Below, piece by piece: positions 16,883 through 24,262 of a DNA stretch of 33,982 nucleotides. Every line of letters begins with the position of its first letter. Position 1 is the first letter of the stretch. The stretch comes from a virus: positions 1 to 33,982 of the IMG/VR virus record IMGVR_UViG_3300040806_001225; one strand, given 5' to 3'. The notes below the pieces were generated by a model. That model made no database searches and was not told where the DNA came from. It saw only the letters and a program-made list of their open reading frames with translations. Both the position numbers and the translations under genes were made by a program.

Positions 16883-17906
16883 GTAGATATTTATGCAGAT
16901 TAGCACTAGCCAAATTTTTTGCCTTGCTTTCTACCATTATATCTGCATAGTCCCAAAAACTTAATGCCCAGTCATTAACTGCATTATTCCACATAAAATC
17001 ACTGTGAGCACGTAGTTTTTGCTTCTTATACCCTGTTTCTAATAGTGTTGTCATGTCAGGCTTAACATCTGTAGGAAAGTCTACAAGTAAGTCTTCACGT
17101 GATACGGAGTAGTGTATGACAGGACGAACACCACGCCAACTATCTACTATGCGAGCAAATCTATCGTCGGTGGGTTGAATGTATTCTCCACTATTGACCC
17201 AGTGATGGTGTATGTCAAGAACGAGAGCGAGGTCTTTTGCAAGTTCGAGGCTTGCGTCGATGCCCCAGGACATTTCGTCGTTTTCGATCGTGATAGTGTT
17301 TCTTGCTTCGGGCGAGAGTCTCTTGAGGGCGTCTTTGATGCCTTGTGGACCTTTTCTACCCGATATGTGTACATTGCATTTAAAGTCTTGATATGTGCGA
17401 CCGTATCCCATCCACCTGATGACATCCACATGATATTCAAACTCCTCTATACTTCTATTTACGATATCATCGTTATCGCTAGCCAGAACAGTAAACTGCC
17501 CAGGATGCATAGACAACCGTACGTCCAACGCTTTAGCACGTTTGCCGACGTTAGCGAAGTTCGACTCGCAATAATTGACCACGTCAGGTAACTTCCAAAA
17601 ATAGCACCAAGTAGGCTCAGTGTATACAGGAAGTACATCACTTCCGAGTCTAACCATTCTAAGTTCATTAGGTAAACCTCCTACGTAATTAATAAGGTTC
17701 ATAAACGACTGTATGTTATGAACCATAATGTCCCAAAGTCTTTGTTCAGCAACTTCCTTAGTCTGCCTGTTAAGCCAAGCAACAGTTGTGCTTCGTGTGT
17801 TAAGCGGACGTTGTATTTCTTCTAGTAACTTTTTCTTTTGTGTTTGATCAGGGTGCATGTACTTACATGCAAAGCCTATACGATTAGTCTGGGTTTGAGA
17901 ATTCAT
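16818..17906 (-). CDS. uvsE: UV damage endonuclease (UvsE/UVDE family)
   Basis: A 362-aa TIM-barrel protein of normal family length. Motifs in order: RIGFACKY (9-16), VRLGSDV (95-101), RLSMHPGQF (140-148), NVHISG (188-193), TIENDE (216-221), LVLDIHHH (238-245), VIHYS (273-277) and RAHSDF (309-314), which supply the His, Glu and Asp metal ligands. Family members nick DNA 5' to cyclobutane dimers, 6-4 photoproducts and abasic sites, a useful repair route for a surface-ocean phage. Its first 23 nt overlap the phosphomannomutase gene, which suggests coupled translation. The last 60 nt host the SOD promoter and start. In T4, DenV does a similar task with an unrelated fold. Confidence 0.92.
   Translation of the reverse strand: MNSQTQTNRIGFACKYMHPDQTQKKKLLEEIQRPLNTRSTTVAWLNRQTKEVAEQRLWDIMVHNIQSFMNLINYVGGLPNELRMVRLGSDVLPVYTEPTWCYFWKLPDVVNYCESNFANVGKRAKALDVRLSMHPGQFTVLASDNDDIVNRSIEEFEYHVDVIRWMGYGRTYQDFKCNVHISGRKGPQGIKDALKRLSPEARNTITIENDEMSWGIDASLELAKDLALVLDIHHHWVNSGEYIQPTDDRFARIVDSWRGVRPVIHYSVSREDLLVDFPTDVKPDMTTLLETGYKKQKLRAHSDFMWNNAVNDWALSFWDYADIMVESKAKNLASANLHKYLHENNGTNTNKLSENKSEAVLV
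16888..16895 (-). promoter_or_regulatory. T4-type late promoter abutting AUG (leaderless), CATAAATA
   Basis: CATAAATA, then TCTAC, then the SOD ATG at 16882. It lies inside the coding end of the UV endonuclease gene. The 15-nt block ATAAATATCTACATG is identical to that before the gene at 25863. Confidence 0.65.
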
Positions 17907-18606
17907 CTTTTAATATTTTCCAAGTATCCTTATAGTTCTTTATATTATAACAGAAGCCAAGATCCTTGTCAAGTATAACTTTCTTCAATGGATAATCATT
18001 TCCTTTTGGATTAGTTTTATCTCCAAAAAACTGTAAAATATCATTGTGCGGATCAAAGTCTTTGATGATTTGGCTTTTATCGTTGCCTTTTTCAAAAATA
18101 TCTAATCCTGTTTCACCACCCACTACTGCTTGTAGATTTGGAAATTCTTTATTAAATTGTTTTGCTAGTTTGTTTCGTTCGTTATGTTCTTGATCATATT
18201 TTACATAAAACTTGCGTTCGCCCAGTGTAGCATTACGTCCAACTATACTAAAATTAACCATGCCAGGACGTTCCTCAATATGTAATCCTGTTCTTAAAAC
18301 AAAACGGCTTTCATCTAATTTAATGTTTAACCATTTACGTGCATCATCAGGCAACGTCCAATCTGTTGTGTAGATATTTTTACCATGTTCGTAAACATCA
18401 CTGCCCGAACAATTATATACACGTTCTACACTTTCACAAAGTTTTTTACCTAGTTGTTCTACTGTTTTAGGATAGTCACTACCTGTGACAAGATAAACAT
18501 AGTTTTCTTTTGTAAAATTTAAAAACCAATCGTGGAATTTAGGATCTATTTTTTGTCTGCTTGGTGTGAGAGTACCGTCGACGTCGAATATAAATCTATA
18601 TACCAT
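17884..18606 (-). CDS. eukaryote-type phosphomannomutase (HAD superfamily, PMM2-like)
   Basis: A 240-aa protein that follows human PMM2 rather than the bacterial AlgC/ManB family. Motifs: FDVDGTLTPSRQKI (7-20, with nucleophile D8 and acid D10), TGSDY (41-45), RPGMVNFSIVGR (113-124, cf. RNGMLNVSPIGR), a GGETGLDIF block (163-171) and FFGDKTNPKGNDY (193-205, cf. FFGDKTMPGGND). It should interconvert mannose-6-phosphate and mannose-1-phosphate, the entry to GDP-mannose. Neighbours are a DxD glycosyltransferase and two 2OG oxygenases. It starts 8 nt after the upstream stop, with a weak ribosome site, and overlaps the UV endonuclease gene. Sucrose-phosphatase-like HADs are the other possibility but fit less well. 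Confidence 0.85.
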   Translation of the reverse strand: MVYRFIFDVDGTLTPSRQKIDPKFHDWFLNFTKENYVYLVTGSDYPKTVEQLGKKLCESVERVYNCSGSDVYEHGKNIYTTDWTLPDDARKWLNIKLDESRFVLRTGLHIEERPGMVNFSIVGRNATLGERKFYVKYDQEHNERNKLAKQFNKEFPNLQAVVGGETGLDIFEKGNDKSQIIKDFDPHNDILQFFGDKTNPKGNDYPLKKVILDKDLGFCYNIKNYKDTWKILKDEFSNPD

Positions 18607-18613
18607 TTATACA

Positions 18614-19198
18614 TTACTCGTCGTAAGTAAACCAACCAGTGATGATATATTTGTAACCATCATAAATTGGGTTGCCTCTGTGGGGGTGTTGCCATGTTGC
18701 AGGAAAGAATACTAGTTTACCTGCTACAGGTTTTGTTTTCATTCCTTGATATAAAAATTCTGTTTCGCCGCCTTCTTTAACTGTGTTAAGATACAGCATA
18801 TAAACAGCAACACGATTACCTGCAGAAATACTATTGTTTTCAATGTGCCAAATATGATATGCTTCTTTAGGACCGTTTCGTTGTACACTCATTCCTTTAG
18901 GAGAGTGTTTAACCATGCTGTCTTTTAGTACAGTAAATTCGGGTATGTATTTTTTGTAGTAGTGTTCTCCTACAACTTTATAAAATTCTTCAACAAGTTC
19001 CGGATCATGATAGAACATGTTATGATGTGGTGCCCAATCATAAACTACTCTTGTGTCTTGATTATATTTGATACTACCATCGTAGTCTGAGGTTTGTTTT
19101 TGTTTGCACATTTCTTCAAAACGATTGATAACTTTATTGCAATACTCTTTTGAAAATGCGTTTGGGTATTCTCTAATATATGATTCTGCTATACTCAT
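18614..19198 (-). CDS. 2OG-Fe(II) oxygenase (prolyl-4-hydroxylase-like)
   Basis: A 194-aa protein. The double-stranded beta-helix signature is visible: YHIWHIENN (first His and acidic ligand, about 114-122), GGETEFLYQG (138-147), and GKLVFFPATWQHPHRGNP (second His, about 159-176), followed by KYIITGWF. It uses 2-oxoglutarate, oxygen and Fe(II) to hydroxylate an unknown substrate, possibly protein or glycan. Such oxygenases are frequent in marine T4-like phages. The ATG overlaps the stop of the upstream gene by 4 nt (ATGA-type overlap), so it is coupled to the second oxygenase. The HxE rather than HxD in the metal site deserves attention. Confidence 0.8.
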   Translation of the reverse strand: MSIAESYIREYPNAFSKEYCNKVINRFEEMCKQKQTSDYDGSIKYNQDTRVVYDWAPHHNMFYHDPELVEEFYKVVGEHYYKKYIPEFTVLKDSMVKHSPKGMSVQRNGPKEAYHIWHIENNSISAGNRVAVYMLYLNTVKEGGETEFLYQGMKTKPVAGKLVFFPATWQHPHRGNPIYDGYKYIITGWFTYDE

Positions 19199-19788
19199 TG
19201 TTCCATTCCACGTATATTTAATGTATTAAAACTTATGACCATACGGTTTTCGGTTTGGTTAGTTTCGCTTCCATGCTCTAACCAACTAGGAAAAAGATAT
19301 AATACTCCTTCCTTAGCAGGAAATTCACCATTGTCAGCATTGTACATTGTAGTTTCTTGATGTGTTTCACACATCTTATAAATTTTAGTTGGATTAAAAA
19401 ATTTAAGTCCAACGCTATTGTCAGGTACTTTTGGATAATAAGCACCGCTGATTACACTGTTTTCATGTCTGTGCGGGACCAATGTGCTATCCTTGTCCAT
19501 AATACTCATCCAACTGTTTGATATCACACATTGCGTTAGTCCTGCTGTTTCAATATAAGCATTTACACAGTTTGTAAAACAATCTTTTAAACGTTTTACT
19601 AGAGGATGATCGATATCAAGTATATTGTGATTACCGGCAAAGTATGAACTCTGTGCATTAACTAGTAAAGGGTGAGGTTTAGTTTGTTCTTTAAGCAATA
19701 CATTTTGTAGAAGTTTAGTATCTACATCTGCATTCAAATTGAACTCCATTACTAGAGTTGGGAATACATTATGAATTTGACTTTGCAT
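19195..19788 (-). CDS. 2OG-Fe(II) oxygenase superfamily protein
   Basis: A 197-aa protein. Key segments: SWMSIMDKDSTLVPHRHENS (the His-x-His region, about 92-112), SGAYYPKVPDNS, then LYLFPSWLEHGSETNQTENR (C-terminal His and the 2OG-binding Arg), then MVISFNT. It belongs to the family of putative 2OG-Fe(II) oxygenases seen in cyanophages (often annotated only as such). It is a different subfamily from the neighbour at 18614-19198, so the pair is not a recent duplication. GGAAG stands 5 nt before the ATG. Substrate unknown. Confidence 0.8.
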   Translation of the reverse strand: MQSQIHNVFPTLVMEFNLNADVDTKLLQNVLLKEQTKPHPLLVNAQSSYFAGNHNILDIDHPLVKRLKDCFTNCVNAYIETAGLTQCVISNSWMSIMDKDSTLVPHRHENSVISGAYYPKVPDNSVGLKFFNPTKIYKMCETHQETTMYNADNGEFPAKEGVLYLFPSWLEHGSETNQTENRMVISFNTLNIRGMEQ

Positions 19789-19789
19789 A

Positions 19790-20638
19790 TTACTTCCAGT
19801 TATTTACTACCCATGAGTCATTACAGTTGTGAGGATTGGGATCTCCATGAAATACTGCAATGCAACAGTTTTCGTCAGGTTCGACGTTTTCTTTATGAAT
19901 AAATTTACGCTCACCTTTTTGTCCTGCTGATAGTTGTCTATCTTTTCTTATTTCCCATTTATAACTTCTAATCCATTCGTCAGGCCAAAGTTTTGCTGTT
20001 CCTCTTGCGGCTGTCCATAACCAGTCTTGATCTCCAAAATGGCTACCTATAACTTTTTGTGGATCATCATTAAAACGTTTCCACACATCATGAAGTTGAC
20101 CTTTTCTAAATCTAATTACAGAACTGTTATACTTTTCCCATTTAGGTTGCATTGCACGAGTAAAGTCTCTAATTACACACCACTCACCTGGTTGATATGT
20201 AAACAGTTTATCTAGTTTACCTGAAATAACAACGTCAAGGTCTATATATAAAATAGTACAATCATCAGGTAAAGGTAGATTGCTATTATACATATAAGGC
20301 TTGCACCACCAACCTGTTAAGTTTTTAGGTAAATCAATACACTGGATATCGGGATTTAATCCTGCTCTATCATCGGTTAGACACACCATAGTAAACGGAA
20401 TGCTAAGATTTCTTTTTACCATGTTGTATAGAATGTTAACATAATCAGCACTATACTTTGTACCATGTTTCAAGCACATTACATAATTGTTAATGCCTGG
20501 ATTTTCTGCAATCTTCTTTGCACGAAGTTGTTCGTATTCTTTGAAGTTAACACTTTTCTGAATCTTGGCATTTCTACGTTCCTGACGTATTCTTGCCCAC
20601 TCGGCTTTAGTGTATTTTGATTTGTCTATCTTTGCCAC
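19790..20638 (-). CDS. glycosyltransferase with DxD motif (GT8-like)
   Basis: A 282-aa protein. It has a basic N-terminal helix (about 40 residues) and then a GT-A-like fold: NNYVMCLKHGTKYSADYVNI (50-69), IPFTMVCLTDD (80-90), the metal and nucleotide-sugar site ILYIDLDVVISG (129-140, D133 and D135) and the C-terminal FHGDPNPH (about 266-273), which in this family binds diphosphate. It should transfer a sugar from a nucleotide sugar to an unknown acceptor. The start is GTG at 20638 with no clear ribosome site. It lies between the QueD-like gene and the oxygenases, suggesting a glycan or decoration pathway. Confidence 0.8.
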   Translation of the reverse strand: MAKIDKSKYTKAEWARIRQERRNAKIQKSVNFKEYEQLRAKKIAENPGINNYVMCLKHGTKYSADYVNILYNMVKRNLSIPFTMVCLTDDRAGLNPDIQCIDLPKNLTGWWCKPYMYNSNLPLPDDCTILYIDLDVVISGKLDKLFTYQPGEWCVIRDFTRAMQPKWEKYNSSVIRFRKGQLHDVWKRFNDDPQKVIGSHFGDQDWLWTAARGTAKLWPDEWIRSYKWEIRKDRQLSAGQKGERKFIHKENVEPDENCCIAVFHGDPNPHNCNDSWVVNNWK

Positions 20639-20643
20639 GAGGA

Positions 20644-21093
20644 TTAAACCTCATAGATTGCTGAGTTTGCACCGTGTTCTGCACATTCTACTTTAACGCA
20701 ATAACAACGATTATCTGTTTTTTCTCTAATTAGTTTGTCTGCAAAATTAAATGCATGTTCTGCAAACTTCTCTGCACCAACACCGTCAAACACACGAATC
20801 TCTGCTAGTCCTTTTCTTTCAAGATCACGCATAGTTCGCATCTCTGGATCTGCTGAATCAACTACAACTTTGTGATCAAAACTGTCTTCAAGCCAAGCCT
20901 TCAAAGGTTTTAGTCCTCCAAAGTCTACTGCCCAGTTCTTGTTGTCTAGTTCATCACAACCAAATGTAAATGTAAATGCTAGACTGTAACCGTGTAGTAA
21001 GTGACAGTGTGAATGATCTGCATTGGGTTGTCTAAAGACTGCCGAAAGACCAATGTTGTGTCCATAATGTTTTGTACTTAAATGCCTTGCCAT
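20644..21093 (-). CDS. 6-carboxy/6-pyruvoyl-tetrahydropterin synthase-like (QueD-like)
   Basis: A 149-aa protein of the T-fold PTPS/QueD family. Visible: GLSAVFRQPNADHSHCHLLHGYS (split at about 15-37, catalytic-type C30, His34), VDFGGLKPLKAWLEDSFDHK (56-75) and GAEKFAEHAF. In QueD the zinc is held by three His (FSAxH and HGH). Here the first position is Phe20 and the third is Tyr36, so the metal site is altered, although other His (27, 29, 31) lie close. QueD makes 6-carboxytetrahydropterin for queuosine and deazaguanine synthesis; no other deazaguanine gene is visible in the window. GGAG precedes the ATG. Confidence 0.75.
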   Translation of the reverse strand: MARHLSTKHYGHNIGLSAVFRQPNADHSHCHLLHGYSLAFTFTFGCDELDNKNWAVDFGGLKPLKAWLEDSFDHKVVVDSADPEMRTMRDLERKGLAEIRVFDGVGAEKFAEHAFNFADKLIREKTDNRCYCVKVECAEHGANSAIYEV

Positions 21094-21104
21094 TGTTGCT
21101 CCTG

Positions 21105-21365
21105 TTATTTGTTCCCGTTGATAAGTTTCTGTCCAAGATCTCTAATACCTTGTGATAAATTATTTTTTAATCCTAATTGGCTATCAACTACTGCTTGTAC
21201 TATCTTAATTAGTCCAACACTATCAACCACAAAATTTTCTGACTGTATGTTGATTCCATTACCGTCCATTATCTTTACTAGTTCAGTAGATATTTGTTGT
21301 GTAATCTCCTGACTTTTTTGTTCAGGTGTTACTGTATTACCTGGAAACTCTATAATATTATTCAT
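21105..21365 (-). CDS. small hypothetical protein
   Basis: An 86-aa acidic-to-neutral protein (begins MNNIIEFPGNTVTPEQKSQE) with alternating amphipathic pattern around QQISTELVKIMDGNGINIQS; no membrane segment and no recognised motif. It has the strongest host-type promoter in the region just upstream and AAGGAT before the ATG, so it is likely the first gene of a unit that reads through the QueD-like gene (start 12 nt after its stop) and glycosyltransferase. I recall small proteins of this kind ahead of QueD-like genes in marine phages, without known function. Confidence 0.6.
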   Translation of the reverse strand: MNNIIEFPGNTVTPEQKSQEITQQISTELVKIMDGNGINIQSENFVVDSVGLIKIVQAVVDSQLGLKNNLSQGIRDLGQKLINGNK

Positions 21366-21387
21366 GTTATATCCTTAATATTATATT

Positions 21388-21415
21388 AGTATAACAGATT
21401 ATTTAGATTTGTCAA
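21388..21415 (-). promoter_or_regulatory. sigma70-type promoter, TTGACA-N16-TATACT
   Basis: Minus strand: TTGACA at 21415-21410, spacer 16 nt, TATACT at 21393-21388. The -35 overlaps codons near the 3' end of the upstream gene (Leu-Ile-Asp-Lys). It drives the 86-aa gene and probably the QueD-like and glycosyltransferase genes. This type of promoter would be read by host RNA polymerase. Confidence 0.7.
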
Positions 21416-22019
21416 TTAGTTTTTTGAAATTTTCGTAATTATCGATAAAAAAATTATCAAACTGATCCCATTCTTCAGGTGGTTGCCAATCGTCTGGCTG
21501 TATTTGTAAGAACTTGATGTTTGGATATAGTTCAAATAATTTTGCAGTTTGATATATCCAATAGGAAGGATCTGTTGCTGGTTTAGTATTATCGTTATAG
21601 TTTTCAGTGCTTTTGTATATGTTATTGAATAGTTTATCAGTGCTGTACAAATCAAAACCTAGCATTACTACAAACTTCGGATCCATTGTACAAGCCAAAT
21701 TAAGTGCATGTCCACCACTGCCCCATTGGAAAGGATCATCTATTCTTTTGTCACCTTTATACGGTAGTTCCGGCAACTCTCTTACATTTTGCCAATAACT
21801 AAAATTCTTACGCCAATCTGGTCTAGTGTATAATGGATTTTTATAATTGTTGTTTACTGCTTCGCTAACCATTCTACGATCACAACAAACTAGATAGTTG
21901 GGTATAAAATCTCTATGCACAGCATTAGTTCCAATAGACTCTCCTAACCATTCTAGTGAATAGAGGTCAAACCCGCTTCTACTTTCACCATTACCGATGA
22001 CTGTGATATACTTGCTCAT
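21399..22019 (-). CDS. GNGES-motif Rossmann-like protein (DUF115/MptE- or GT29-like)
   Basis: A 206-aa protein. Its start, KYITVIGNGESRSGFDL, then GTNAVHRDFIPNYLVCCDRR, is a motif set shared by phage proteins annotated as DUF115/MptE-like or sialyltransferase-like: a nucleotide-binding glycine loop, then an NAVxxD segment, then CDRRM. Further segments are PLYTRPDWR, QWGSGGHALNLAC and VMLGFDLYS. A nucleotide-sugar or pterin-linked role is likely; the exact reaction is not known. Its neighbours (glycosyltransferase, QueD-like, PMM) fit either. It starts exactly 5 nt after an AGTAAATA octamer and has no ribosome site. Confidence 0.65.
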   Translation of the reverse strand: MSKYITVIGNGESRSGFDLYSLEWLGESIGTNAVHRDFIPNYLVCCDRRMVSEAVNNNYKNPLYTRPDWRKNFSYWQNVRELPELPYKGDKRIDDPFQWGSGGHALNLACTMDPKFVVMLGFDLYSTDKLFNNIYKSTENYNDNTKPATDPSYWIYQTAKLFELYPNIKFLQIQPDDWQPPEEWDQFDNFFIDNYENFKKLIDKSK

Positions 22020-22024
22020 AGCAG

Positions 22025-22032
22025 TATTTACT
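22025..22032 (-). promoter_or_regulatory. T4-type late promoter abutting AUG (leaderless), AGTAAATA
   Basis: AGTAAATA, then CTGCT, then the ATG at 22019. It overlaps the TAA stop of the upstream 110-aa membrane protein gene (stop at 22028-22030). No Shine-Dalgarno sequence is visible. Confidence 0.6.
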
Positions 22033-22360
22033 TACGATTATCTTTGATGTCTTGAAAAAGTTGGCGTATAACTTTGAGATCTGTTAGAACGTCCTGTATT
22101 CCATCTTCTGCTTTGTGTACCCTATCTGAAATATGACCGATAGTGTTTATTGTCCAGAACCACCACGAAATAGCAGTTATAGCAAATAGAATACCAGCAA
22201 TAACTAAGATGTCATTAAAGTTCACCATATTCATTTTATAACAAACAAACCCTGCCCCAGCAAATGCAAAAGGTGCGAATTTAGCAAAGAGGTTCCAATA
22301 TCGAACCTCTTTTTTAATACGGTTAGGAATATCCTTCTTTAAAAAGATTACGTTCTTCAT
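22028..22360 (-). CDS. membrane protein with two transmembrane segments
   Basis: A 110-aa protein: a basic N-terminus (KKDIPNRIKKEVRYW), two hydrophobic helices (about 25-40 and 50-70: FAPFAFAGAGFVCY and DILVIAGILFAITAISWWFW), and a charged helical tail of about 40 residues that could form a coiled coil (VHKAEDGIQDVLTDLKVIRQ). The layout resembles phage spanin or pore-accessory proteins and known hypotheticals in T4-like cyanophages, but no firm call is possible. AATAAATA stands 5 nt before the ATG and there is no ribosome site. A 10-bp perfect inverted repeat lies inside its first 30 codons. Confidence 0.7.
   Translation of the reverse strand: MKNVIFLKKDIPNRIKKEVRYWNLFAKFAPFAFAGAGFVCYKMNMVNFNDILVIAGILFAITAISWWFWTINTIGHISDRVHKAEDGIQDVLTDLKVIRQLFQDIKDNRK
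22286..22315 (+). terminator. terminator-like hairpin inside a coding region (plus orientation)
   Basis: Plus strand: AAAGAGGTTC, loop CAATATC, GAACCTCTTT, followed by more T residues (22310-22315 all T). The 10-bp arms are perfect. It lies within the gene at 22028-22360, so it would end antisense (plus) transcription; on the minus strand it has only three T residues after the stem. Confidence 0.35.
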
Positions 22361-22365
22361 ACCAA

Positions 22366-22373
22366 TATTTATT
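22366..22373 (-). promoter_or_regulatory. T4-type late promoter abutting AUG (leaderless), AATAAATA
   Basis: AATAAATA, then TTGGT, then the ATG at 22360. The predicted +1 is the A of the start codon. No Shine-Dalgarno sequence is present. Confidence 0.65.
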
Positions 22374-22401
22374 ATTTTTCAGGAAGTTATAAAGTTGATA
22401 G

Positions 22402-23508
22402 TTAATACGGCTTGCCGATAAAACCGAAACTGTTCCACTGACCTGGATTACCACCAGCAGTGCAAATCCATCCTACAGGAGCATCTTCTTTAGGACTTTT
22501 ATTCCATACAGTATCGCCCTTGTTCCAACTGCCTTTTAGTGGTGGACGATCAGCAACAGTAAACACCCTGTTTTGAAACTTGATGTTGCCTACAGCATCT
22601 AAACTGTGTTGTGGGTTTTTGATGCCTATTCCAACTTTTCCGTATATATGATGAACTGCATCATTGTTGCCTTCGTTACCTATAGTAATGTTACCGCTTG
22701 GGTCTATGCTTAAACGTACTTGGTCATCTGTAATTAAACCAACACTTTTATTGTTATAAGCACCTAGTTTAATAATACCTTCGTCAGCATCAACTATAAA
22801 GTTAGTATCAAATGCAAAGTTAAAAATAGCAAGATCGCCTGCAGGCTTGTCTGTTCCTAATCCTAGTCTATCTAAGTTAGGATCAAAGAATATATGCTCG
22901 CCTATTTCAACTCGGCCACTTACTTTGAGATTTTTAAGTTGACCTACCTGTTGTAAACTACTTTTAACAACACTAGAACCTAGTGTTGATTGTGTAAGCA
23001 CATCTTGTTGTCCTATCATAAAGGACTTGTCTTTGTGTAATTCGATAGGTTCTGTGCTGTAGAATCTGTCAGGTTTATTAAGATATACAAATTGTTTTGT
23101 ATACTGTTTAGGATGTGTCCAAATAAATCCTGTGCCTACACTTGTTTGACGTTTGTTCTTATGACTAAACTCTACATACTGACGTTCAGTAGTTTCGTCA
23201 GCAATTAATTGTTTTGTAATAAGTTCGTCTACTTCGAGTTTGCCAGCAACAAAAACATTCTTTTTAAAATTAGCATTTCCTGTAACATCAATATCACTAT
23301 TAATAGATTTTGTTTTGATGTTGTCAACTATTATTGTATCATCAACAACAGTTAAAGAAATACGACTAGCACGATCATCTATACCATCACTGCTAAAATT
23401 TTGTATAGGTCCACCTTTGACCCACTCGCCAGGGAACTCGCCCTTTTTAATATCTAATTGCGAAACCCTAATATTATCGATTGGTTTGTCAAAGGTTGCT
23501 ACAGGCAT
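22402..23508 (-). CDS. tail fibre / virion adhesion protein
   Basis: A 368-aa protein. N-terminal part about 1-110 has KxxFxKP-like and IKTKSINSDIDVTGNANFKK repeats typical of fibre shafts. The middle has GKVGIGIKNPQHSLDAVGNI, a fibre motif (VGIGTxxPxxxLDVxGNI) found in many phage and intramolecular-chaperone-containing fibres. The C-terminus (SWNKGDTVWNKSPKEDAPVG, then WICTAGGNPGQWNSFG) matches a short beta domain common at tail-spike ends (GDxVxNxxPxxxxxxGWxCTxxGxPGxW). The start is set at the ATG at 23508 that overlaps the upstream stop (TAATG). Host receptor binding is the likely role. Confidence 0.75.
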   Translation of the reverse strand: MPVATFDKPIDNIRVSQLDIKKGEFPGEWVKGGPIQNFSSDGIDDRASRISLTVVDDTIIVDNIKTKSINSDIDVTGNANFKKNVFVAGKLEVDELITKQLIADETTERQYVEFSHKNKRQTSVGTGFIWTHPKQYTKQFVYLNKPDRFYSTEPIELHKDKSFMIGQQDVLTQSTLGSSVVKSSLQQVGQLKNLKVSGRVEIGEHIFFDPNLDRLGLGTDKPAGDLAIFNFAFDTNFIVDADEGIIKLGAYNNKSVGLITDDQVRLSIDPSGNITIGNEGNNDAVHHIYGKVGIGIKNPQHSLDAVGNIKFQNRVFTVADRPPLKGSWNKGDTVWNKSPKEDAPVGWICTAGGNPGQWNSFGFIGKPY

Positions 23509-23669
23509 TATAGTTCTTCCGCAATACCTAGAATTTCTGCGGCTAAAAGTGCTCCAGGTAACCACATAATGTTTGCACCTAGTAATACTGCTACACAACC
23601 TGCAATACGTAAACCACTCTTTACAATACTAATGTAAAAATGTTTACGACTTGGATCTACTGGTTCCAT
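23508..23669 (-). CDS. small membrane protein (53 aa)
   Basis: A 53-aa protein: short polar N-terminus ([20 protein letters not shown]) and one hydrophobic stretch (about residues 20-44: RIAGCVAVLLGANIMWLPGALLAA divided over the membrane). Its ATG overlaps the ClpP stop codon (TAATG) and its own TAA overlaps the ATG of the next gene (TAATG), so it is coupled on both sides; AGGAGAG is the ribosome site. It is real by context. Holin-like size, but no further evidence for that. Confidence 0.65.
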   Translation of the reverse strand: MEPVDPSRKHFYISIVKSGLRIAGCVAVLLGANIMWLPGALLAAEILGIAEEL

Positions 23670-24262
23670 TAATCTCTCCTTTTAAAGATTTCATCAATTA
23701 GTCCATAGTCTAATGCTTCTTGAGCAGTCATAAACTTATCACGTTCCATATCATTGCTTAATTCTTCAAAGGTTTTGCCTTTGCTGTTATGCTGAACGTA
23801 TACGTTAGTTAATTCTTTTTTCAACTTGATAATTTCTTCTGCGTGAATTTGAATATCAGTTGCTTGTCCACTAGCACCACCACTTGGTTGGTGAATCATG
23901 TGTCTTGCGTGTGGTAACATAAAACGTTTGCCTGGCTCTCCTGCTTGTGCTAATAATGAACCCATTGAGCAAGCCTGACCCATTACATACGTGTACACGG
24001 GAGATTTGATGTACTGCATGGTATCATAGATAGCCATACCTGAACTTACTACACCTCCTGGTGAGTTAATATAAAAGTGAATTGGCTTTGATCCACTATC
24101 TGATTCTAACAAAATTAACTGTGCTGTTAGACTGTGTGCAACTCCATCGTGCACCGGACCGTTTAGAAAAACGATACGTTCTTTAAGCAAACGACTAAAA
24201 ATGTCATATGCTCTTTCACCGTCATGTGATTTTTCAACCACCATAGGTACTAGATTGCTCAT
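23669..24262 (-). CDS. clpP: ClpP protease, canonical proteolytic subunit
   Basis: A 197-aa protein with the full catalytic triad: S99 ([10 protein letters not shown]), H124 (HMIHQPSGG) and D175 (ERDKFMTA). It also has the INSPGG strand (65-70), the [13 protein letters not shown] loop (125-137) and the start NLVPMVVE, as in alphaproteobacterial ClpP. It would form the tetradecameric chamber that works with ClpA/ClpX from the host. The start lacks a long propeptide. It overlaps the upstream 428-aa gene (TAATG) and has GGAG before the ATG. Closeness to bacterial ClpP suggests acquisition from a host, and it differs strongly from the second ClpP at 31351-31917. Confidence 0.92.
   Translation of the reverse strand: MSNLVPMVVEKSHDGERAYDIFSRLLKERIVFLNGPVHDGVAHSLTAQLILLESDSGSKPIHFYINSPGGVVSSGMAIYDTMQYIKSPVYTYVMGQACSMGSLLAQAGEPGKRFMLPHARHMIHQPSGGASGQATDIQIHAEEIIKLKKELTNVYVQHNSKGKTFEELSNDMERDKFMTAQEALDYGLIDEIFKRRD

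Noticed and set aside
16883-16906. Longer SOD start at GTG 16906
   Set aside because: It would place the late octamer inside the coding region, and the extra residues (LICINIY) are simply its translation; the ATG at 16882 has the recurring 5-nt spacing.
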